From assembly GCA_030765065.1 (NCBI GenBank), contig CM060990.1, forward strand, positions 215,675,290 to 215,739,289: a DNA stretch of 64,000 nucleotides, written 5' to 3'. Positions 44,629 to 55,356 of the stretch are shown piece after piece. Both the position numbers and the translations under genes were made by a program. The DNA comes from Deroplatys truncata. Lineage: Eukaryota > Arthropoda > Insecta > Mantodea > Mantidae. Numbering within the stretch: position 1 is the first letter of the stretch; each line of letters starts with the position of its first letter. The notes under the pieces were generated by a model. It did not search any database, was not told the DNA's origin, and worked only from the letters and a program-made list of their open reading frames with translations.

Positions 44629-45201
44629 CTATAATCATCAAGATAAACAAGAACTCCTTACATCACTTTCAGAGCAATGCACAGGTAGAGCAGGCCTAAG
44701 GAAGCTTTCATAATTTTACAGCTATAAAGAGAATATGCACTTCCATTTGAGATTATGGTAGAATGATCCCAATAACTGAAACTTAATTATTTTGATTTAA
44801 TCTGCTTCCTAACTATAGAACGGCATCAATTAGGTACCTTGGAAACTTAACAAGATTTGACTCGTGCAAAGAAGTTTTTCAACAGCTAAACATACTGACA
44901 TTACATTAGGCTCTACATTGAGCTATTTCACATTTGATAAGATATCCATGGTATGTGAAATAAAAATAACCTCACACTTTCCACAAAGACTCAGCATATT
45001 TAAAAAGCTGTCTAGTTATACTAGTGTAAAATTATATAATGATCTGTTTCCAAAAAGTAAAAAAATAATGCAACATTTTTACAAACATTTTTACTTGAAA
45101 AAGCATATTATTCAGTAAAAGAATATTTAAATGAGTAAAACCTGCATTTTACTGCATTACAGTACACACGCACGCACGCACGCACGCACGCATGCATGCA
45201 T

Positions 45202-45248
<47 letters not shown>

Positions 45249-45879
45249 TATATATGCACAAATTTTAACTGAATTGTATATTTTGGTTAGTAATGTAATA
45301 ATTGTTCTAAGCTACTTATATCTACTGAAGCTAGTAATTTTATATTTGAGTTTCTTTAAACACTCAACCTGACATTATGTCTGTCTAATGCATTATGTAT
45401 CACTTTATGCTTACTCCAATGGCAGATAAAGTGTGTTTAATCAAACAACCAAATCACTCGACCATGTATGCTGTAATTTTAATCATATGTTTAGTCCATT
45501 GAAACCTGTGACTTTATATTTGCTTTAAGTATTTAATCTTCATACAGACTATAATTGATAAGGATCAATATAGCATGGAAGAGTTATTTAAATCAAATAA
45601 TTATAATGTTAATCAAATATTTAACTATTCCAACTAGCAATTTTATATTTTGAGTTTTAAAATCACATGTCTGAACATAACAATATGTCATAATTTTAAT
45701 AATATGTCTGTCTATTGTACCTTGTAATTTTATATTTGCATTATGCATCATATTTATGTTTATTTCTTGACATAACTTGTTAGTGTTTATACACAATATT
45801 GGTTAGAAAATAAATCAATAAATAGAAAATAATTCTTTTTCTGGTGAAAGTATGGTTTTATTTACTTAGTCATGAAGTA
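44629..45879. other. Probable host intron; microsatellite only
   Basis: AT-rich, with no supported coding sequence. It holds the ACGC/CA microsatellite at 45164-45256. Confidence 0.5.
45164..45256. repeat. (ACGC)n / (ATGC)n / (CA)n / (TA)n compound microsatellite
   Basis: CGCACGCA units passing through a short ATGC block, then CA and TA units. Alternating purine-pyrimidine throughout, about 90 bp. Confidence 0.93.
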
Positions 45880-46840
45880 TTAATGAGTATTAATGAAAGT
45901 GTTCTTTAAAGGTGTGAGAGATATGTGGTGGCACAAGGACATCATTTCCAACATCTTCTAAAGGCTGTTTCACAACAACCGAGAACGATAACCAGAACGA
46001 GATAAAGTTGAAATATATGTAGTTTAATGGGAGCGTTCACAATTGACAGGAAGCCTTCCCAGGCCCCAGGAATGGGAAAGAAGACTTGGCCAAATTTTAA
46101 CTTTCTCATTCTCGTTCCCAGGCACAGCTTATTGGATCCATATTGTACATATTAGACTCTTCAAGTAGAGATTATTCTAGGCAGCCATGACATGAAACAG
46201 CCACTAGTGCTCTCTTTAGTCACAAACTGGGAAGATGAAACTGGAAGAAATTCTAGCATATGTACATCTTAACCTGATCCTGACACTCGCAGGTGCATTG
46301 AGTGTTGATTCTTCTACAAAAGGGTTATCTGTAGTTGGTTTATATGCAATTCAAAACTGGCTATTACCTCAAAAACAATAGCAAAAACTACAAACAGCAG
46401 AAACCACTAAAAATTAGCAAAGAACAACAAACAACTTTAATGTACACCATTAAATAAAGGAATGAAAGCTTGGTACGACTATAGGAATCGGAAATGTAAT
46501 GGATCTGCATTTAGATCATGTTTACTCTCAAATTTTTACATTGGCTAACCTGCATTATGTTCAGTGAATTCGAAGAGTTAAAAACAAATGAAATTCCAAT
46601 GAGCATAATTGACTTTTCACTTTGTGATCGATATGGTCAATATGCATTCCCATTCTCGTTACCGGGTTATTGTGAACCAAAATCCTGTATACTCATTGCT
46701 TCCTGTTCTCGTTTCCATTCTTGGAATATTGTGAACCAGACTTAAGACAAAGATATATGGTTACTGGAGTTATAATTTGTATGAGAAATCTATCTGCTTG
46801 AAGTTAAAGGACTGTGGATATCCGACTCCACTGGCAAACA
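45880..46840 (+). mobile_element. Second Tc1/mariner fragment, split by a MITE
   Basis: 45880-45961 and 46746-46840 match the 3' end of the 42921-44236 element. The words GGTGTGAGAGATATGTGG and ACATCATTTCCAACA align with 44058-44100, and after the gap ATATATGGTTACTGG aligns with GTATGTGGTTATTG. Only the C-terminal coding end and part of the 3' region remain. Confidence 0.75.
45962..46742. mobile_element. 781-bp MITE with TAA duplication (PIF/Harbinger-like)
   Basis: Ends are AGGCTGTTTCACAAC and, on the other strand, AGTCTGGTTCACAAT (12 of 15 matching), flanked by TAA at 45959-45961 and 46743-46745. The three-base TAA/TTA duplication and the TTCACAA core suit PIF/Harbinger-derived MITEs, but I see no transposase. 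The paralogous mariner copy gives the empty site, confirming both borders. The centre has no convincing ORF; 46518-46745 looks random. Confidence 0.75.
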
Positions 46841-47398
46841 GGGTGCTTTCTGGTGCCAAAAAGTTCCCATTAGACTGGCCATACATCCAAATGAAGACTC
46901 TGTAGTACAAATTAATAATATTTTCCAAATTATTGTTGCTTTCCTTTCTCATGATATAAGTTCTTTTACAACAAAATTATGTCCCACATTAAAACCATTA
47001 TTACTCTGTGTACAGATAAGTCAAACAATCCCTATTACATAAACATTTTTAATAAAATCTCAATTTCCCAGTCTCATGACAAAGTGGCAGTTTACCTTGC
47101 CATTTTAAAGGCTTGGGTTCAATTTTTTCAATTCAATCCATTTATACCACAAGATTTTGTACAAAATGAGTTTTTGTCAAGATTTACAATATGTAACAGA
47201 AACAGAAGGAAAATAAAATGATATGAGACAGTAAGAGAAGAATTAAGGTATGGAATAAATTAAATAATAAAAGATGGAATGAGAACTCAGAGAAGATACA
47301 GATAAATCTGTCACAAGCAGTACAACAATAGTAAAGAGATAGTAAACCTCCATCTTAAATAACCTAAAATAATTTTTTTAGTACAATGTATCACTTAC
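46841..47398. other. No feature recognised
   Basis: AT-rich stretch of about 560 bp with no supported gene or repeat. Confidence 0.4.
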
Positions 47399-47432
47399 CT
47401 GGTTTGCGATTTAAACCTTTGTCTTTAAACAT
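47399..47432 (-). CDS. Possible first coding exon (MFKDKGLNRKP), weak
   Basis: An ATG at 47430-47432 opens eleven codons ending at an excellent donor (CCAG then GTAAGTG). If real, it would be the start of the minus-strand host gene. It leaves one spare base, whereas the 44628 acceptor needs two, so at least one further exon would have to lie between. Kept because the donor is strong; otherwise unsupported. Confidence 0.25.
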
Positions 47433-47949
47433 TTTAAAGTAATAAACTTATTGTATAAACTATTTGTAATCTGAGCATATTTGCCTTGTCATTTATTTAA
47501 AAATTCATCATGCATGTAAAAACTGTCCTCTAAGTAGAGACCTCTAGGGAGGGGTTTTGCAAGTTGAAACCCCCCTTACTAAAAAGATGTAAAAATAAAT
47601 AGCAAAAATAGCTACTTTAAAATATTAGCATCTTTCTAGGAACAAGACACTTCCTAATCGTAACACTGGTAGTGCTATATTTATGACACATGTCTTGACA
47701 ACATCGCCAAAGGTGACAGCAACAGAAACTGTACTTTAGATGGTGTGGGTATAGCCATGTTAAGATATCAAGGGCATCTTTTCGTTCCAGTACTAAATTT
47801 GAGTCATTTCCAAATGAGTGCAATATCTTACAGTTTAGAATATAACCAGAAATCCTATTTTGTAGTGAAATAAAATGGCCTACTGTGGATATATAAAACA
47901 CTTCACAGTGGATTAATTCCGATGTCACAACACATTTGCCACTTAAAAT
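47433..47949. other. Unassigned; possible upstream part of a LINE remnant
   Basis: Nothing firmly recognised. The plus strand near 47770-47880 weakly resembles the stretch before the LINE C-terminus at 47950-48290. Confidence 0.35.
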
Positions 47950-48290
47950 ATGCAAAACATCCTGTCCTAATTAAGTATCTTATTCTCTGGCATTAAACTT
48001 TATAAAAATTTACCAAGTAATATTAAGGCAATTAAAAATGTAAATCAGCTGAAATCCAGTCTCAAGGCACATCTAGTTAACCACTTCTTTTATTCTATTA
48101 ATGATTTCCTTGAACACAAATGTATATCATGAACCATAGTATTTAGCATGTAAATACCTATTGTATATAATGTAAAAACATATTGTATATATTGCAAAAA
48201 CCTATTATTGTTTATGTTTATAGCTTGACGTGTCCAATAGTGAATGTACATTGTACCAAACCACTTTAACGGATGAATAAACTAACTAAT
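47950..48290 (+). pseudogene. LINE RT C-terminal remnant, plus strand
   Basis: Plus strand reads IKLYKNLPSNIKAIKNVNQ, then LKSSLKAHLVNHFFYSINDF and a stop, the usual last segment of CR1/jockey-type LINE ORF2 (KLYN.LP..IK...FK..LK..L....FYS). An AT-rich 3'UTR ending near 48290 follows. It lies opposite in strand to the LINE X blocks. Confidence 0.5.
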
Positions 48291-48459
48291 TCCAATTGCT
48301 GCACCTTAATCTGTGAACATATGTACAATCAATTTATTTAAATATTCCAACACAGGATGAATTCATATTTACCATTTGAATTGATACAAATTGTTTAAAA
48401 AATAGAACTCTTTACATAAACCCCTCCCCCTTTAATAATTTTCTGGCTATACTACTGCC

Positions 48460-48870
48460 TCTAGCAAAAATGTTTTAGTTCTCTTTTAAATCTATTTATT
48501 TCCAGTGTACTTTTTTATGTGTTCTGGAAATTGATTGTAAAGACAGCATGCTGCAAGAGTGGATTTAGTCTTATATAATTCTATTGTGTGTGTTCGTGAA
48601 TAAAACATTTGCTTCATCTAATTTGATGGTTGCATATCTGATTGTTTGTTTTAGAAGTCATGGACTTAGTTTTTAAAAGCATTATTACCTCAAATATACA
48701 TATAAAGCAAATATTCTAAGATCTTCAATTTTTTTAAAACTTCTATGTAAGAATCCAATTCCTTTAGTCCCAAAATAATTCTAACTGTCCTTTTCTGTAG
48801 AACAACGTCTCTAGTTGTATACTTAATTGCACCATACCCCTATATTGTTTAATAGATGAAATGAAATTAT
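48460..48870 (-). pseudogene. LINE X block 4: ORF2 C-terminus
   Basis: Minus strand, in broken frames: VVLQKRTVRIILGLKELDSY and IEVLKKLKILEYLLYMYI, then a YATIKLDEANVLF-type segment and a final FKRELKHF-type helix. It continues the thumb segment at 51974-52335 (YYGLIYPHLSYG), from which a SINE and piggyBac separate it. CR1/jockey-type LINE, degenerate. Confidence 0.62.
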
Positions 48871-48879
48871 TGGGAAAAG

Positions 48880-49034
48880 AAACTTGAGAAGGAAACATTC
48901 CAGGCCTAGGTTTAGTGTAGTTCCCTAGCATTTGCCAGTTTTGAGTGCTCAGGTAAACCCGGAAAAAACCTCAGTAAGAGAGGACTGTCCTGGCTGGATA
49001 TGAGCCACACACCTCCCACTCACAAATATGTACT
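48880..49034 (-). mobile_element. tRNA-derived SINE fragment, minus strand
   Basis: Read on minus, GTGAGTGGGAGGTGTGTGGC and a degenerate B-box-like CTCATATCC are followed by the central motif GTTTACCTGAG...GGCAAATGCTAGGG. That motif resembles the arthropod SINE centre seen at 54340-54400 (GGCAAATACTGGGGTGG). Its right end abuts the piggyBac TTAA. Confidence 0.5.
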
Positions 49035-49477
49035 TTAACCCATTAGTGCATAGCATCCATTTCTTAATTTTGAGGTAGTTTAAATCGAACTATGTATTCC
49101 ATTTTGGTGTCATTAATTTAAGGAAGAAAGTGCCTAACTTGACTTCAAATGTTTCCCACGCATTTGGTTCAGAAAATATAATTTAGACACACATGTTCAC
49201 AAGATGGCAGGGAGACTGTACACGGTTACGCACAAGGGGTAGGTTAATCATTTATAAGTCTTTAATTACTGAGAAAATTAGAATTCTAAGGTAGTGACTG
49301 TATATCTAATATCAATATGCATATGTTGAGATACAACACCGCCAGCGAAATTATACTAGTGTTGCGGTACGAGCTCTTAAAGGCATATGTCTGTTTAAAC
49401 AGATGCTATGCAGGTAAAGCGCTCGCTGTCAGTCACGTATAAGCAGTAAAATGTGCTGTAATGACAATGTTGCTTGT

Positions 49478-49600
49478 TGGCTCGGGGGGTAACTGTATAG
49501 TTTGTAATCCCATTTATGGTTTTGCTGGTGGTTCGAATCCAGTTTCTTGCCGATGGTTATTTTAGTGTACAATTTATTTATTTATTTATTTATTTATGTT
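49478..49600 (+). mobile_element. tRNA-like SINE head with (TTTA)n, inside piggyBac
   Basis: A near A-box (TGGCTCGGGGGGTAACTG) and an exact B-box GGTTCGAATCC spaced as in a tRNA, then about 50 bases later (TTTA)n at about 49570-49597. The T-arm and acceptor do not pair properly, so I read it as a SINE or pseudo-tRNA rather than a tRNA gene. Confidence 0.5.
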
Positions 49601-49770
49601 TACTGTATCTAGTCTACTATAATATACATTTATTTTGTACCTATTTCTTTTGTTTCTTCCAAGTTATAATTGCTATTGAATTTTGAAAATTTAGTTTTTC
49701 TCATGGTTTTATGCATGTGCAGGTAATGAAATGATTTCTCGCACTCATTTTCAGTCTGTCAATAAGCCAG

Positions 49771-51606
49771 ATGTTGGAAATTTTTGACAACATTGAACAT
49801 GTAGGTGAACAACTAATTTTTGTCACCCCTCCTGAAGATGGGTTAGAAACAGATGCAGACAGTGACAAATCTGATGATGAACATGATGCCAACATGAACC
49901 ATCTGAGTGGAAATATACTTCAGGCGACATGTGAAGTACAGTCAACATCTAGGGATGCTGAAAAAGTAATCAATTTTTCTGTGAAAAACCTATCAGAAAA
50001 CATAGTAGAGGAATTGGAAAAACCTGTAAAGCAAAGTCGTTGCAAGCTGTTGTATGGCAATGAAGGTGTACACTTTTTACTGAATGTTTCTTGGCTACTG
50101 CCTTAGACAACGGATCCTGCACCACCATCACCACCACCACTGCTACTAGTAGTTGTAACACGGAAGAAGCAAGCCCTAAATGGACAAAAAGCAAATCTGT
50201 TGGTGGCATGCAGACCAACTGCACAACTATACCCGCATCAGATGAAGCAAGGACATGTGAAACACTATTAGATTTTGTTTTCATTGTTTTTTAATGATCA
50301 AGTCATTGATCTACTTATCACGCAGACAAATTTATACGCATCACAGAAAAATTCCACGCTTGCAATGACTCAAAAGGAACTTCTTGCTGTTGGGGGAATT
50401 TTGATGTCGGGATACGCTAAATATCCAAACAAACAGATGTACTGGTCTAAAGAAAATGATTCACCTACATTGTTGTCAGAAAGTATTAGGTATAATTATT
50501 TTGAGTTAATATTGAGGTACTTACATCTAAATGACAACACTCACTATGATGGAACTGACCGACTTTTCAAACTCAGGCCATTACTGACTTTGTTGGAAGC
50601 TGCCTATAAAAAACATAGTGATCTAGACGAGAACATTTCCATAGATGAAAGCATGATTCCATATCATGGGAAACATTATGCTAAACAGTATATCAGAGGA
50701 AAGCCGATACGTTTTGGATTAAAAAATTGGGCATCATGCTCCAATACAGGCCACTTGGTAAACTTTTGAGTGTACACCGGTAACGAAAATGAGAGACCAA
50801 AAGAATATGGACTTGGTGGGAGTGCTGTCTTGTCCCTAATTGAGGCAGTTGGAATTCAGCCAGAAAAAGGACATAAAATGCTTTTTGATAATTATTTTAC
50901 ATCTGTGAAACTAATGAGACATCTAGCTTCAAGAAGAATATGTGCAACAGGAACACTTCAGGAAAACCGAACTGAAAAATGTCCTCTCAAAAACAAAATA
51001 ATTATGAAAAAGAAGACAAGAGGATCATATGATTATAGAAGCAGCGGTAGCATACTTCTAGTTCATTGGAATGACAATAGTGTAGTCATTGCTGCTACAA
51101 ATAATGAAGACTTGAAAATTGGCACCATGACTAGGTGGTCAAGTGAGAAGAAAAGCAAAGTATCCGTACCACAACCCTCACTTTTTATGTGATACAACAA
51201 AGGGATGGGAAGGGTGGATGAACTTGACCAATATGTGGCAGCTTATCGGTCACATATGAGACAGAAGAAATGGTGGTGGCCAACATTTTCTTTCCTCCTA
51301 GGTGTTAGTGTTGTAAATGCTTGGCTGCTGCACTACAGGATACACCCAGATCGCTCTGAAGGTCTCCTGAAATTTCGATGTTACACAGCCATAACCTTGT
51401 TAAAAATGAACGGGAAGGCATCTCATCAAGGAAAACTCTTCCCTACACCAATCAAAGAGGTCCGTTTTGATGGAATAAACCACTGTCCACTACTAAATGA
51501 AACAGACAAGAGATGTGCATTGTGTCAAAGGAAAGTTAAGTTCACTTGCAGCAAATGTAAATTAGGTTTTCATCCAAAATGCTTCAGAGAATATCACATC
51601 CAGTAA
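49771..51606 (+). pseudogene. piggyBac transposase, three lesions
   Basis: PiggyBac (DDE_Tnp_1_7) transposase in four pieces: an acidic N-terminal part 49771-50106; a frameshift to 50091-50294; the catalytic core from 50275 to a TGA at 50767; 50770-51192; then, after a TGA at 51190-51192, 51205-51606. The three catalytic Asp are all present: SIDESMIPY, MLFDNYFTS and GRVDELDQY. The C-terminal Cys-rich finger is intact (CALCQRKVKFTCSKCKLGFH). One frameshift region and two stops disable it, so it died fairly recently. Usual length is about 590 residues. Confidence 0.88.
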
Positions 51607-51973
51607 TTGTTTCAATGAAAATGTAGCTATTACGTAAAGAGTTAGGTATATACTCCTTTTATAATTTTCAGAAAAAATTTCAGTTATGCATTATATTCTA
51701 TTGATACTTGTGCAATTCATTTTACTTCATTAATAAATAAGTCTTTAGTAACATATTGCTTCATTTACTATTACCATCAATCTTGTTCTTTATATAGAAG
51801 TCTATCGGCCCTGGTGCATGGCTTCTGTTATAACGGACGGGCAATATTTTGAAAACTGAAAAATATGAAACTTCAACAACTATTACAAAATGCTTTTTTA
51901 CGTATTAGGAGTATAAATTAATTTCAAAAGTTAAAAGAAAATTCCTAATTAACTTTATGCATTAATGGGTTAA

Positions 51974-52335
51974 TGAGCTCAGGCACTCGTGTCAGTCCCA
52001 TATGATAGATGAGGATATATTAAACCATAATAGAGTGTCTTCAGCGTGGTTATATTTACCAATTTTGCCAGTCTCTTTACAATCAATAAGCTGGAGCTGA
52101 TTTCATTGGAAACTTTTTCAAAATGCTTATCCTGGATTAAATTTTTATCAAGCTTAATTCCCAAAAGGTTTGCACTATTTATCTCATTTATAATTTTGAC
52201 TTCCACAGTTATTCTTGTATTTGTTTTATTCCTGTTTTGTTAAGTTTGAATAACCGCATAATTTCTTTTTTTCCTTTTATAAATAGGTTGTTTGAGCTCA
52301 GATACCAAGCAACCTGGTTTATCTTCTGGAAGCAC
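51974..52335 (-). pseudogene. LINE X block 3: RT thumb
   Basis: Minus strand reads VEVKIINEINSANLLGIKLD and LAKLVNITTLKTLYYGLIYP, then HLSYG, the thumb and connection of CR1/jockey-type ORF2. The left end is the piggyBac TTAA; the right end abuts the Penelope-like fragment at about 52336. Confidence 0.72.
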
Positions 52336-53340
52336 AAACTGAGATTTTTATTACTCTAGCTCACTTTCTACGCCAGAACATACTGAGACATATTTCAGAG
52401 ATTGTTGTATCCATCATCAGCCTAGATTCACTGCCTCGCTTCCTCCCATGACTTGTAGATGGCATTGGGTGTACTGCACAATGATATCCTTTGCATATGG
52501 AACATCAAAGTTTAATAAATTTGGCTTATTGTTAAGAGCCTTAGTTTCTCTTTCAGCTGATAATCTGTGGACTAAAAATGCACTGCAATTGCTGATTTCA
52601 TTTGTTTATATTTCATGTATCTCTTATGTGGTCTTTAAACCTTGTGTCTATGTTCCTCTTTGTCTTCCCTATGTATACTTCCTTGCAATCTCGACACCCA
52701 ATTTCATAAACACCAGAAGTTTTTCCCACTGGAATCTTGTCCTTTGTTGGTCCTGAGTATGTTTTATAAGCAATATTTGTTAACTGGGGCTAGGTTTATA
52801 CCATATTCTTTAAATATTTTCCTAAATTCTGGAAGGCCTATGGGTGGAAGGTAAATTTTTTGAACCTTTTTGATTTCTTTTATGCTGCTTAGTTTTAATT
52901 TCCTTAATTTGTTTCTTCTTTTTTAATTTCTTTATCCTCCTGTCTTCAATCTCTTTAGTAAAGTCATTTTTATGTACAATTTCCATGATCTTGTTCTATT
53001 CTTTGCTTTGCTCTTTTGTGTTCATAGATATGTTTACCATTCTAAAGGTAAGGCTAGCATGTTACTGGATTCTATTTCTGTTATAAATTTTGTTGATGTA
53101 TCTTGTAAGTTCAATAGGGTTGTGGCATCCTTCACAAACCACCTGTCTACTAGGGCAAAAATGTTGTCCACATATCTGTACCAGAATTTAAATATGTGCA
53201 GGAATGCTGCTGTTACTGTATTTCCAATGACCTCATTATAAGTTTGCTAGAAATGGAGAATGTGGGTTGCCCAATGCTAAACCATTCATTCTGGGAGTAT
53301 AGTTCATTCCAATGTAAAGTAATTGTGATTTATGCACAAT
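52336..53340 (-). mobile_element. Penelope-like element, minus arm (RT palm and GIY-YIG)
   Basis: Read on minus: RT motif LALGNPHSPFLANL (about 53285-53245), palm FWYRYVDNIFALVDRW (YVDD changed to YVDN, about 53190-53140), linker LPEFRKIFKEYGINLAP (about 52840-52790), and a GIY-YIG endonuclease SGVYEIGCRDCKEVYIGKTK (52720-52660). DTRFKDHI and a 3'UTR ending near AATAAAAATCTC follow. 5'-truncated and frameshifted. It lies head to head with the plus arm 53350-53877. Confidence 0.76.
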
Positions 53341-53349
53341 TAGGTCAGC

Positions 53350-53877
53350 ATCCAGTATTCCTCTACATAACCCTAGCCCCAGTTAAAAAGCATTGCTTAA
53401 AAACCATACTCGGTACCAACACAAAGGACAAAATGCCAGTGGGAAAAACTTCTGGTATTTATGAAATTGGATGTCAAGATTGAAAGAAAGTATACATAGA
53501 CACAAGGTTTAAAGAGCACATGAGAAACATGAAATATAAACAAATGTAGAACTCAGCAGTTGCAGGGAATTTTAGGTCCATAGAACATCCAGGTGAAAGA
53601 GAAACCAAGGCTCTTAAAGATCCTTAGAAAACCAGCAGAACTCTCCATTTGAGAAAAAGTATTTATTCATAAGCATAAACCAAATTTATTAAATTTTGAT
53701 GTCCCATATGAAAAGGATATCATCGTACAGTATATCTAGCCAGAAAATGCCATCTTCAAGTTACAGGGGAAAGCACAGCAGTGAATCTAGGCTGATGATG
53801 GGGACAACAGTCTCCCAAATATGTCCAGGTAGGTTCTGGTGTAGAAAGTGAAGCTAGAACAATAAAAATCTCAATTT
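53350..53877 (+). mobile_element. Penelope-like element, plus arm (GIY-YIG end)
   Basis: The plus strand matches the distal half of the minus arm. LAPVKKHCLKTIL, then SGIYEIGCQD (53451-53480) ends in a TGA where the other arm has Cys. A deletion removes the YIG loop (VYIDTRFKEHM). The 3' region has CTAGGCTGATGATGG and ends AATAAAAATCTCAATTT, about 88% like the reverse of 52336-52435 by eye. 5'-truncated at about 53350. Confidence 0.74.
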
Positions 53878-54248
53878 TTGCATATAAATGTTAAAAAATT
53901 TTGTTGTGTTTTCCCAAAAATGTTTATAAATCTGGTTTATGGTATGCTTAGTTTATTTTCCAAGATCTGTGTACCTTTGCCTGAGTTTATGATAGTTGTA
54001 TCATCAGCACAGCCAATAATTTTGCTATCCACGTTGTTAGTGATATCGTCTATACATAGAATAAAAAGTAATGGGTCTAGAACTGAACCCTATGGGAACA
54101 AATACCTGGCAGTTAAAGGATGTAAGTTACAATTTTTCATAAAAAGCCCATTTAGGTGTGTAATTTTAACACGTTGCATTCTATTTATAGGTAAGACTTG
54201 ATCAAGTTGCGGGAGATGCCTTTAATCCCATACCTGTATAATTTATTT
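53878..54248 (-). pseudogene. LINE X block 2: RT palm
   Basis: Minus strand reads DILLNKLYRYGIKGISRN (54260-54205) and GSVLDPLLFILCIDDITNN (about 54100-54045). CADDTTII follows, where the usual FADD Phe is Cys. Frameshifted. It is separated from block 1 by a SINE and from block 3 by the Penelope-like pair. Confidence 0.72.
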
Positions 54249-54762
54249 AGTAGTATGTCTTACAGAGTGAGATGGTCCTGCAGTAATGCATGAGACTTGC
54301 ATTCAAGAGGTCCTGGGTTTGATTCCTGTCGACTGCCCACTCTGACCTCAAGTTTCTTGTGGTTTTCCCTGGTTGACAGGCAAATACTGGGGTGGTTTCT
54401 CATCTACCGCAATTTCCTTTTCATTGTTTCCTTCTCATCTTTCAGGTATGCTTATAGGTTTCGTGGCATATGGTGGTGCCAGACATATGGTACAGATGCT
54501 TGCTTAAAGGAAAGAATACTCCCCGTGGACACTAGAGGGCTGCTTTGTAGATAGATCATTCATCGCTCGCTCTAGGCAGCTCCAGTAGTGGGACAGGTCT
54601 TCAACTGGAATTGTTAGGGACTTACACATATCTCTGTGGCCTGTAGCCTCCTGTGGTTCCTTCACTTCATCCCTATTTCCAAAGAGGTGGTAGCTGCCAT
54701 GGATCTATGTAGGTTTAAGTATGCAAGGTGTCTCCTCTTTGTACAATCTACAGTAGTATGTC
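54249..54762 (+). mobile_element. tRNA-derived SINE with 11-bp duplication
   Basis: AGTAGTATGTC at 54249-54259 and again at 54752-54762 flanks about 490 bp. The head has A-box-like GATGGTCCTGCAGTAATGC and B-box GGTTTGATTCC (about 54310-54322). The centre contains GTGGTTTTCCCTGG...GGCAAATACTGGGGTGG, a motif shared by many arthropod SINEs. The remaining 330 bp are unassigned tail. It interrupts LINE X between fingers and palm. Confidence 0.8.
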
Positions 54763-55030
54763 CAGGTTTCTAATAAGATATTCAACACAATTTCAGTGAC
54801 TGCATCTTTAGTTGATTTTATTTTTCCCCAATCCAAACTTAAACCCATTTAGTACCTAATATTTTATTAGAAATTATATAATTTCATTTATAATAGTTTT
54901 TTCAATTATCTTAATTATGACAAGGTGTTGGGTAAGCTTTTCTCTTGGAAACTTTCTTTATCTTGATAATATCAACAACAGGGAACTTCAAGCAGCTAGG
55001 GAGCATAAATTCTTTTGCATCTTCATTTCA
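54763..55030 (-). pseudogene. LINE X block 1: RT fingers
   Basis: Minus strand, several frames: LPSCLKFPVVDIIKIKK (about 55000-54955) and NGFKFGLGKNK with STKDAVTEIVLNILLE (about 54840-54780). These are the FP..LK...I.P..K and NQFGF..GKST.DA.. motifs of CR1/jockey-type RT. Motif A (the FDL..AFDT region) is missing, so there was a deletion before the SINE came in. Confidence 0.62.
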
Positions 55031-55356
55031 TTCATGCCATACACTGTCCTAAGGCTTGTATTCATGAACATTGCTTTCAGTGGCAACTTTTCATAGACAG
55101 CTTTGTTAGGAAATTTTAACTTTACTGTAAGTATTCTTCATAAGCAATAGTTTTGATACTTTGACCTTTGTTCCGATGCTGGCTAATCCAATTTCCAAAA
55201 CTACAGCCCTCTATAGCTGTAACACCAACACATGTACATAGGTCTAGAATGAACTCATGGTTGTAATAGAGAAGGCATTGGTCGAAGTATTCACATTTCA
55301 CTCCTCCCCTCCAGCCTTCTTTTTAACCTTGAGAAATTGCTCAACACATGTTGGTA
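55031..55356. other. No feature recognised
   Basis: About 330 bp between the LINE X remnant and the tail of copy 9. It may hold the upstream part of LINE X, but I cannot read it. Confidence 0.35.

Larger units (their letters stand above)
49039..51969 (+). mobile_element. piggyBac-superfamily transposon, complete ends
   Basis: 2931 bp flanked by TTAA at 49035-49038 and 51970-51973. Terminal inverted repeats are CCCATTAGTGCATAG (left) and CCCATTAATGCATAA (right, reverse strand), 13 of 15 matching. A degenerate transposase lies at 49771-51606. The element splits LINE X. Confidence 0.9.

Noticed and set aside
44435..44650. A 71-codon minus ORF over the host exon
   Set aside because: It is in a different frame from the one supported by splice phase and reads through the acceptor. 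It is a shadow of the real exon.
45164..45256. Repeat array as CRISPR or satellite
   Set aside because: It is a simple 2-4 bp microsatellite without spacers, in a eukaryotic intron-like region.
46518..46745. Plus ORF of 75 codons inside the MITE as a transposase
   Set aside because: It overlaps the terminal repeat and shows no transposase motif.
28341..54330. tRNA genes at 28345, 49480 and 54270 because of A- and B-box motifs
   Set aside because: Acceptor and T stems do not pair, and the heads run into SINE bodies with tails and duplications. They are SINEs, not tRNA genes.
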